From Bacillota bacterium (GTDB lineage Bacteria; Bacillota; Sulfobacillia; JAJZYS01; JAJZLH01), in the NCBI GenBank assembly GCA_021850485.1, contig JAJZLY010000029.1:16364-80363 (forward strand): DNA of 64,000 nucleotides, given 5' to 3'. Shown here one piece after another: positions 58,728-64,000 of the stretch. The notes beneath the pieces were generated by a model. The model was not told the DNA's origin and made no database searches. It worked only from the letters and a program-made list of their open reading frames with translations. Each line of letters begins with the position of its first letter. Positions within the stretch are counted from its first letter, which is position 1. The translations under genes and the position numbers were made by a program.

Positions 58728-59714
58728 CTACTTGAGGTTCGGTGGCTTGGGCGGTGTCAGGGACCAGACGACGCAGGCGGCACCCGAGCAGACCTTGGCC
58801 CGCTGGCCGATGGTCTGCCAGGTGATGGTCGCCTGCTCGCTGGCCGCAGCGATGGGGAGCGCAGCGGCCGGCGGGTTTGACTCCATCTGGCATCCGGCCT
58901 GACTGAGCTGCTGGTAGAGCGCGTAGTAGGGATAAGGTTTAATGGCGCACAGGTACTGCGCGAGGCCAAGATTGATCGGCTGACCCAAATACGTGGGATC
59001 CAGGTAGAGTCCCGTGTAGTCAGTGCCGACGCTGCTCGAATTGGCGTAGCCGATGCCAGCCCACAGTTGGTGCGGATCTTGCATCAGCATCACCTGCCGG
59101 TGTCCCCAGCAGCCAGCGGCGCTGGCACTGGTGCAGTCGACGTTCATGCCCCCGAAATTGCTGCCGGTGTTGCCCCAGCCGTCGTCGTACATCAGACCCA
59201 AGTCGGCCATGATGGCGCTGGACGACTCAGCCTCCACCGACCCTTGAAAGGCGGTCATGAAATTCAGCGGCGGCATCGGATCCACACCGGCCGCCGCCGC
59301 GGCGGTGGCCGTCTGATTGGCGGCGGCCACCGCCCGGACGATGGGGGAGAGGCCGCGGGTGACCCGTTCCAGGTTCAAGATCACAAAGAACTGCTCTGGC
59401 TGGGACATCTGAAAAAAGCCGGGCGGGATCGGCAGGGCGCCCAAGCCCTCTTGAGCCCGGGCCTGATCGACGGCTTCCAGATAGACCTGTTGGCACTTCA
59501 GGGGCGTTCCCAAGTACGAACACTCAGTGGCGATCAGGTTGCCTAGGGTATGAGATACCTGAAAGTTGGCCGCTCGCGAGAGATCGGTGGGCGTAGTGGG
59601 TAAACGATAGGTGGCAGCTGGGGAAGGCAGGCCGGACGCCGCCGGCGAGCTGCCGCAGCTGGCCAGCAGCATCAATCCCCCAACCAACGGTGCCAGCCGG
59701 GCAAGGAGTTTCAC
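58728..59714 (-). CDS. Secreted lipoprotein with a possible CAP/SCP-like domain
   Basis: 328 residues. The signal peptide ends in the lipobox LLAS-C (GLMLLASCGSS), so the mature protein is lipid-anchored outside the membrane. An Ala-rich linker leads to a domain of ~220 residues with NLERVTRGLSPI, GSNFGGMNVDC, CWGHRQVMLMQDPHQLWAGIGYA. The GHR and the pair of cysteines recall CAP/SCP proteins, but this is a weak match. GTG 59714 follows GGAGGTGCTA. It is convergent with the ABC transporter, three bases between stops. Confidence 0.6.
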   Translation of the reverse strand: MKLLARLAPLVGGLMLLASCGSSPAASGLPSPAATYRLPTTPTDLSRAANFQVSHTLGNLIATECSYLGTPLKCQQVYLEAVDQARAQEGLGALPIPPGFFQMSQPEQFFVILNLERVTRGLSPIVRAVAAANQTATAAAAAGVDPMPPLNFMTAFQGSVEAESSSAIMADLGLMYDDGWGNTGSNFGGMNVDCTSASAAGCWGHRQVMLMQDPHQLWAGIGYANSSSVGTDYTGLYLDPTYLGQPINLGLAQYLCAIKPYPYYALYQQLSQAGCQMESNPPAAALPIAAASEQATITWQTIGQRAKVCSGAACVVWSLTPPKPPNLK

Positions 59715-59866
59715 ACTAGCACCTCCGCAGTAGAGCGCCCCGCCGCATGCTCGGACCGAGACCACGGTAGCACACTTGTCTGCACAGGCGGAGTGCACTG
59801 GCGGCCAGGCAAGTGGGTCGAGGCGATGTGGGGATGGCCGGCGAACGCAGGCGGTCAGGCTTTTCC

Positions 59867-59896
59867 TTGACGCTCCCCGGTGGGCGGTGCTAAGGT
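59867..59896 (+). promoter_or_regulatory. Promoter of the rpmG-tRNA-Trp-secE-nusG unit
   Basis: TTGACG, an 18-base spacer, and TAAGGT lie about 30 bases before the rpmG start. This is a good vegetative match ahead of translation-related genes. Confidence 0.6.
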
Positions 59897-59926
59897 CTAT
59901 GGGCGGTTCTTGGGGGAGGTGACGGA

Positions 59927-60091
59927 ATGGCGAAGGCTCTGGCCCGGGTGTTCGTAACGATGGCCTGCACGGAGTGCCGTGAGCGTAATTACACCACCAC
60001 CAAGAACAAGAAGAACGATAGTGGGCGGCTCGAGCTCCAGAAATTCTGTCCGCGATGCCGTTGCCAACGGCTGCACCGGGAAACCCGCTAA
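59927..60091 (+). CDS. rpmG: 50S ribosomal protein L33
   Basis: 54 residues, missing from the ORF track because of its size. [30 protein letters not shown] matches L33, with two CxxC pairs (CTEC and CPRC) that bind zinc. It belongs to the zinc-binding (C+) form. A GGGGGAGGTGACGGA site precedes the ATG. rpmG just before tRNA-Trp and secE is the conserved order in many Gram-positive bacteria. Confidence 0.93.
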   Translation: MAKALARVFVTMACTECRERNYTTTKNKKNDSGRLELQKFCPRCRCQRLHRETR

Positions 60092-60104
60092 CAGCTGATT
60101 TTGC

Positions 60105-60181
60105 AGGGCCGTAGCTCCAATTGGTAGAGCAGCGGACTCCAAATCCGCCGGTTGTGGGTTCGAATCCCTCCGGCCCTGCCA
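60105..60181 (+). tRNA. tRNA-Trp (anticodon CCA)
   Basis: Acceptor AGGGCCG pairs with CGGCCCT; the anticodon loop CTCCAAA holds CCA at 60139-60141; the T arm has GGGTTCGAATCCC; the discriminator is G; CCA is encoded. It sits between rpmG and secE, as expected. Confidence 0.95.
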
Positions 60182-60214
60182 GAATGTATACAGATGACGT
60201 GAAGGACGGGGAAC

Positions 60215-60403
60215 GTGGAGGAAAGTCTGGGCGAGCGCACCGTTCACTTCGTGAGAGACGTGCGCGCAGAGGTGCGCAAGGTGGTCTGGCCCGGCTGGCA
60301 GCGGACCGGCCTGCTCACCGTGTCGGTGGTGGTGGCGGTGGTTGTCATCGCCCTGATCATCTTCCTCGCCGACCTCCTGTTCCACTTCCTGTTAGGGGTT
60401 TAA
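60215..60403 (+). CDS. secE: Preprotein translocase subunit SecE
   Basis: 62 residues. An amphipathic segment with RDVRAEVRKVVWPGWQRT is followed by one transmembrane span (~33-55). This is the short single-span SecE of Gram-positive and many other bacteria. It clamps SecY in the translocon. GTG start behind GGACGGGGAAC; nusG follows two bases later. Confidence 0.92.
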   Translation: MEESLGERTVHFVRDVRAEVRKVVWPGWQRTGLLTVSVVVAVVVIALIIFLADLLFHFLLGV

Positions 60404-60405
60404 CG

Positions 60406-61002
60406 GTGGCAAATCAGGCAGGGAGCAGCCGGGCGAGACGAAACCGGCCGGAGGTCGGGGAGAGCGAGGAGCGGGCGTGGTATGTGATCCACACCTACTC
60501 CGGCTATGAGAACAAGGTTAAGGCGAACTTGGAGAAGCGCGTCGACACCATGAGCATGGAGCACCAGATCTTCGAGGTGCTGGTGCCGATGCAAGACGAG
60601 ATGGAGGTCAAAGACGGCAAGAAGAAGCTGGTCCAGCACAAGGTGTTTCCGGGCTACGTGCTGGTCGACATGTCGCTGACAGACGAATCGTGGTACGTGG
60701 TCCGGAACACGCCCGGCGTCACCGGCTTCGTCGGTCCCGGGTCGCGCCCCAGCCCCCTGCCGCCGCACGAGGTGGAGCAGGTGATGGCGCACCTCCAAGC
60801 CGGAGCCAGCGAGGAGGCGGTTCGGACCCGCATCGACTTCAGCGCTGGCCAGCCGGTCCGCCTGCTCTCAGGGGCGTTCGCCGGCTTTGTCGGTAACGTT
60901 GAGGAGATCGACCAGGAAAAGGCCAAGGTGTGGGTCAGCGTCACCATGTTTGGGCGCGAAACCCGAGTCGAAGTCGATGCCGATCAGTTGGAAGAGGTCT
61001 AG
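60406..61002 (+). CDS. nusG: Transcription termination/antitermination factor NusG
   Basis: 198 residues. The N-terminal NGN domain begins AWYVIHTYSGYENKVKANLEKRV, with FPGYVLVDMSLTDESWYVVRNTPGVTGFVG. The C-terminal KOW domain (~145-198) reads VRLLSGAFAGFVGNVEEID. It binds RNA polymerase and modulates pausing and Rho-dependent termination. GTG 60406 gives the family length; the ORF-track start at 60121 runs through tRNA-Trp and secE. Confidence 0.93.
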   Translation: MANQAGSSRARRNRPEVGESEERAWYVIHTYSGYENKVKANLEKRVDTMSMEHQIFEVLVPMQDEMEVKDGKKKLVQHKVFPGYVLVDMSLTDESWYVVRNTPGVTGFVGPGSRPSPLPPHEVEQVMAHLQAGASEEAVRTRIDFSAGQPVRLLSGAFAGFVGNVEEIDQEKAKVWVSVTMFGRETRVEVDADQLEEV

Positions 61003-61014
61003 GAGGCAAGTCAG

Positions 61015-61440
61015 ATGGCGAAGAAGGTTCTGACCCAGATCAAGCTCCAGATCGCCGCCGGCAAGGCGACGCCAGCACCGCCGGTGGGGCCGGCCCTCGG
61101 CCAGCACGGCGTCAACATCATGGCCTTTTGCAAGGACTACAATGAGCGCACGGCCGCCCAGGCCGGCTCGGTGATTCCGGTCGAGATCACGGTCTATGAC
61201 GACCGCAGCTTCAGCTTCGTGACCAAGACGCCGCCGGCCGCCGACCTGCTGAAAAAGGCCGCAGGTGTGGAGAAGGGCTCCGGTGTTCCGAACAAGGAGA
61301 AGGTTGCCACAGTCAACGAGGCCCGGGTCAGGGAGATCGCCGAGTCGAAGATGGCCGATCTGAATGCCGCCTCGGTGGAGGCCGCCATGCGGATGGTCGC
61401 TGGTACCGCCCGCTCGATGGGTATCGAGATCACCAAGTAG
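61015..61440 (+). CDS. rplK: 50S ribosomal protein L11
   Basis: 141 residues. [36 protein letters not shown] is the L11 N-terminal signature, and the rRNA-binding C-terminal domain ends with [11 protein letters not shown]. It forms the GTPase-associated region with 23S rRNA. GAGGCAAGTCAG precedes the ATG. Confidence 0.97.
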   Translation: MAKKVLTQIKLQIAAGKATPAPPVGPALGQHGVNIMAFCKDYNERTAAQAGSVIPVEITVYDDRSFSFVTKTPPAADLLKKAAGVEKGSGVPNKEKVATVNEARVREIAESKMADLNAASVEAAMRMVAGTARSMGIEITK

Positions 61441-61509
61441 GATCCGTCCCGTTTCGACCAATCAGGTGGGAGGCCGCTGGCCGCTACGACCACCTAAGGA
61501 GGCTCCAAG

Positions 61510-62223
61510 ATGGCAGTGGGAAAGAGGCTCCAAGACGCCCGCAAGACCGTGGATCCAAGTCACCTGTACGATCTGGAAGAGGCCGTGGAGTTGGTCAAGG
61601 CCAGCGCCAAGGCCAAGTTCGACGAGACGGTGGAGGTGGCGATCCGGCTCGGTGTGGACCCCAAGCACGCCGACCAGATGGTGCGCGGCGCCGTCGGCTT
61701 GCCGCACGGCACCGGGCGCAGCGTCCGGGTCTTGGTGTTCGCCAAGGGCGACAAGGCCAGAGAGGCGGAGGCGGCTGGTGCCGAGTTCGTCGGCGAGGCG
61801 GACATGATCGCCAAGGTGACGGGCGGCTGGCTGGACTTTGACGTAGCCGTCGCCACACCAGACACGATGGGAGCTGTCGGCAAGCTGGGCCGCATCCTGG
61901 GGCCACGCGGGCTGATGCCGAACCCCAAGACCGGGACGGTCACCTTCGATGTCGGTGCTGCGGTCAAAGAGATCAAGGCCGGCAAGATCGAGTTCCGGGT
62001 GGACAAGTCTGGCGTCGTGCACGCACCGGTCGGTAAGGCCAGCTTCTCCCAGGCGCAGTTGGCCGAGAATTTGCGGGCTCTGGTCACCGCATTGCTGAAG
62101 GCCAAGCCGTCCAGCGCCAAGGGCACCTATCTGAAGGGACTGGCCATCAGTTCGACGATGGGCGTCGGCGTGCGCGTCAACGTGTTGAAGCTGATCCAGG
62201 AGAAGCAGGACGCCGTCGCCTGA
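61510..62223 (+). CDS. rplA: 50S ribosomal protein L1
   Basis: 237 residues. The sequence [43 protein letters not shown] and [20 protein letters not shown] is clear L1. It binds the L1 stalk of 23S rRNA and, in many bacteria, its own mRNA leader. A 69-base gap after rplK could hold such a site, but no L1-like loop was identified. rplJ and rplL, which usually follow, are not next. Confidence 0.97.
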   Translation: MAVGKRLQDARKTVDPSHLYDLEEAVELVKASAKAKFDETVEVAIRLGVDPKHADQMVRGAVGLPHGTGRSVRVLVFAKGDKAREAEAAGAEFVGEADMIAKVTGGWLDFDVAVATPDTMGAVGKLGRILGPRGLMPNPKTGTVTFDVGAAVKEIKAGKIEFRVDKSGVVHAPVGKASFSQAQLAENLRALVTALLKAKPSSAKGTYLKGLAISSTMGVGVRVNVLKLIQEKQDAVA

Positions 62224-62293
62224 GCGGCACCCGGTCTTCGCCGCCCTCTACGACTTCCTCAGCGGCGGTGTCGAGCGCAGTCTGCTCAGCGGG

Positions 62294-62824
62294 TTGCGCA
62301 AGGATCTGCTGGCCCAGGCCCGTGGCGATGTGCTGGAGGTAGGTTGTGGCACCGGCCGCAACCTACCTTTTTATGTCCGGGCCACCACCTTGACCCTGAC
62401 CGAACCTGATCCGGAGATGGCCCGCCGGACCCGCCGGCGTCTTTCCATGGTGAGCGTGCCCGTGCAGTTGGTGGAAGCGCCGGCCGAGGCACTGCCTTTT
62501 GCCGATTGCCGCTTTGAAACCGTGGTCTCCACCTTGGTGCTTTGTACGGTGAAGGATCCGGTGGCGGCCTTGTCCGAGATCCGCCGGGTCCTGGTGCCAG
62601 GCGGACGCCTGCTCATCTTGGAGCACGTCCAGGCACACCCTGGGATCTGGCGTGTTGCCCAAAACCTGCTGGCGCCGGCGTGGAAGGGCCTGGCTGCTGG
62701 CTGCCACCTCAGTCGGCCGAGTCTCGCCCTGATCGAGACCGCCGGTTTTGTGCCGGTGGTGGTGCGCGAGGTGGGACAGGGGCTGTTGCCGCTTCGCATC
62801 GGCCGGTACCGAGCTCCTAATTGA
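62294..62824 (+). CDS. Class I SAM methyltransferase with conserved N-terminus lacking a start codon
   Basis: 176 residues from TTG 62294. Motif I is VLEVGCGTGRNL; later motifs are EAPAEALPFADCRFETVVSTLVLCTVKDP and EIRRVLVPGGRLLILEHV. Relatives of this Methyltransf_11 group begin ~25 residues earlier with HPxFAALYD, and here HPVFAALYDFLSGGVERSLL is present upstream in the same frame from about 62228. Yet no ATG, GTG or TTG lies between the in-frame stop at 62192 and TTG 62294. The real start may be an unusual codon, or the start has been lost. It begins right at the rplA stop and may be coupled to it. Substrate unknown. Confidence 0.7.
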   Translation: MRKDLLAQARGDVLEVGCGTGRNLPFYVRATTLTLTEPDPEMARRTRRRLSMVSVPVQLVEAPAEALPFADCRFETVVSTLVLCTVKDPVAALSEIRRVLVPGGRLLILEHVQAHPGIWRVAQNLLAPAWKGLAAGCHLSRPSLALIETAGFVPVVVREVGQGLLPLRIGRYRAPN

Positions 62825-63194
62825 GCGGACGCTCGCTGGTGATGGCAAGAAGATTGCCCTCGGGGTCTGGGAAAAAGGCCATCCACACCGCCCGGTCACC
62901 GAGCCGACCAACTTCGTGGGGGGCATCTTCGAAGGCAACGCCGCGACCTTGCAGTCCGGCATACGCCTGGTCCAGGTCCGCCACCTGGTAGTAGATGATG
63001 GAGGCCGGGTGGTCGAACCGTGGTGCCTCTGAAAGGCTTAAGAACAACCGCGTCTCGCCGCACTGAAAAAACGCCAGGCGTGGCGCCGAAAACAGCAGGG
63101 GCAGCTCCAGCACGTCTCGGTAGAAGGCGACTGCCCGCTGCACATCATGGACCCGCACTCCGACCTGGGCCACCCGCTCGATCTTTACAGTCAC
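62817..63194 (-). CDS. VOC/glyoxalase-fold protein
   Basis: 125 residues. VAQVGVRVHDVQRAVAFYRDVLELPLLF, then FFQCGETRLFLSLSEA, IIYYQVADLDQAYAGLQGRGV, and FPDPEGNLLAITSE form one VOC domain. It could be a glyoxalase, an antibiotic-binding protein or a dioxygenase subunit. The usual first His is replaced (QVGVRV), so metal binding is doubtful. GTG 63194 follows AGGAGGTGTCACC. It overlaps the methyltransferase end by 8 bases, tail to tail. Confidence 0.8.
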   Translation of the reverse strand: MTVKIERVAQVGVRVHDVQRAVAFYRDVLELPLLFSAPRLAFFQCGETRLFLSLSEAPRFDHPASIIYYQVADLDQAYAGLQGRGVAFEDAPHEVGRLGDRAVWMAFFPDPEGNLLAITSERPLN

Positions 63195-63357
63195 GGTGAC
63201 ACCTCCTGGGGTCTTATTCCAACACGCCCCGGCCCTTCCTAGTCCGAGGAGGCGCAGGGCCAAGCGATCGGCGGCTGACAGGGGAGGGCAGGGCCAGACC
63301 GGAACTGACAGAGATAGAGGGTTGTGAGAGCCACCCTGGCAGATAGGAGGCCCGCGA

Positions 63358-64000
63358 ATGAGCGATGCCAAGGTCCTGGCCGCAATGCTTCGCAACTGGC
63401 GAGATGAGGTGGAAGGAGCCGCCACCTACCGGGAGCTGGCCGCTACAGAGGCTGATCCGCACCGACAGTCTATCTTGATCAAGCTGGCCCAGGCGGAAGA
63501 GCACCACGCCGATCTGTGGGAGGGCCACCTCAAGGCAGCGGGAGCAGCCGTCCCCAGTCGCCACGACATAGTCAGCAAACTGGCGGCCGAGCGCCGGACC
63601 ATGAGCAGCAGCGAGTGGCTGAAGCGGCTGGAGGCGGACGAGCAACAAGACGTCGGCAAGTATCGGGACCTTTTGGCCTGGCTGCCCACAGGCGAGTTGC
63701 GTCAGTCCGTCGCTCAGATGGCCAAAGAGGAAGCAGGCCACGCTGAGAGTCTGTCCGTATTGGTCGCTGCTGACGGTCCGGCTTCGGCGCTCAACCGGCT
63801 GCTCGGCCGCGAACGCTGGCACGTGACCCGCTCCAGCGGGTGGGTAGGCGATGCGATTTACGGTGCCAACGACGGGTTGGGAGCCATCTTCGGGATCGTT
63901 TCCGGCGTCGCCGGCTACACTGGCGGCAGCGGCCACTTTGTGGTCATTTCCGGCCTGGCCGGCATGTTCGCCTCAGCCCTGTCGATGGGGTCCGGTGCCT
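63358..64000 (+). CDS. Rubrerythrin-VIT1 fusion protein (3' end outside window)
   Basis: Open from ATG 63358, behind AGGAGGCCCGCGA, to the window edge: 214 codons seen, absent from the ORF track because no stop is reached. Residues ~10-145 form a ferritin-like rubrerythrin domain (RDEVEGAATYRELAATEAD, AQAEEHHADLW, AKEEAGHAESL) with diiron-type ExxH motifs. From residue ~165 a VIT1/CCC1 membrane domain begins (GWVGDAIYGANDGLGAIFGIVSGVAGYTGG). Such fusions are thought to move or store iron or manganese, with the soluble part as metal sensor or oxidase. Membrane protein. Confidence 0.88.
   Translation, partial: MSDAKVLAAMLRNWRDEVEGAATYRELAATEADPHRQSILIKLAQAEEHHADLWEGHLKAAGAAVPSRHDIVSKLAAERRTMSSSEWLKRLEADEQQDVGKYRDLLAWLPTGELRQSVAQMAKEEAGHAESLSVLVAADGPASALNRLLGRERWHVTRSSGWVGDAIYGANDGLGAIFGIVSGVAGYTGGSGHFVVISGLAGMFASALSMGSGA

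Noticed and set aside
61441-61509. L1 or L10 autoregulatory leader between rplK and rplA
   Set aside because: The gap is short, no L1-site-like asymmetric loop was recognised, and rplJ is not downstream.
1-64000. CRISPR array or large phage/secretion system
   Set aside because: No regularly spaced repeats, cas genes, phage structural genes or secretion ATPases were seen.

Overview
The window is a 64 kb stretch of a G+C-rich bacterial chromosome. It is densely coded, with many GTG and TTG starts behind strong GGAGG-type ribosome binding sites. Three features point to a Gram-positive lineage. One operon carries short fakA-like, degV and plsX genes for fatty-acid activation. The mhqO/mhqD-like pair resembles the Bacillus one. 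The order is rpmG, tRNA-Trp, secE, nusG, rplK, rplA, and the EmrA-type adaptor lacks the long periplasmic hairpin. A deep-branching, high-GC Bacillota relative (Sulfobacillus/Thermaerobacter-like) is my best guess; this is inference and no 16S rRNA gene is present. A peptidase G1 homologue, phenylacetyl-CoA oxygenation, succinate dehydrogenase and catalase suggest an aerobic heterotroph, possibly acid tolerant.

Layout, left end: the tail of an ABC ATPase, then a pyruvate dehydrogenase operon (E1, E2, E3) behind a structured leader, then a lysine 2,3-aminomutase. At 8.0-12.0 kb lies the accessory region. It has tRNA-Tyr and tRNA-Thr, then a 1.76 kb segment bounded by a 46 bp direct repeat of the tRNA-Thr 3' end. 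That segment carries a methyltransferase and a HicAB toxin-antitoxin pair. It is followed by a frameshifted DUF4160 gene with DUF2442, a decayed tyrosine integrase and an IS256-family transposase remnant that ends just beside the catalase stop codon. This looks like a degraded tRNA-targeted integrative element.

From 12 to 30 kb: catalase, a cupin, an NCS1 permease, a ROK kinase divergent from a GlcD-type oxidase, a peptidase G1 homologue, a GH15 hydrolase, an ArsR-type regulator before an mhqO/mhqD pair, a tandem HD-GYP protein, an HxlR/YceI divergent pair with a shared operator, gpsA-plsY, and a D,D-carboxypeptidase.

From 30 to 47 kb: a MarR-EmrA-EmrB operon ending in a membrane-anchored roadblock-like protein; upp; a Y-family polymerase with an EamA transporter; then a catabolic block. 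That block has a PaaG-like isomerase, a 2,4-dienoyl-CoA reductase-like SDR, two more SDRs, sdhCAB, and a TetR-regulated paaABCD operon with a thioesterase. The block probably feeds acyl-CoA and ring-derived carbon to the TCA cycle. No paaE, paaK or paaZ is seen.

From 47 to 64 kb: an alpha/beta hydrolase, fakA-like/degV/plsX, an MFS exporter and an AcuB-like CBS protein, a Nudix CoA pyrophosphatase with a second EamA transporter, a MobA-like nucleotidyltransferase overlapping an asparaginase tail to tail, a membrane protein overlapping a MacB-like fused ABC transporter, a lipoprotein, and the rpmG-tRNA-Trp-secE-nusG-rplK-rplA block. The latter is followed not by rplJL but by a methyltransferase whose conserved N-terminus has no normal start codon. 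The window ends inside a rubrerythrin-VIT1 fusion gene.
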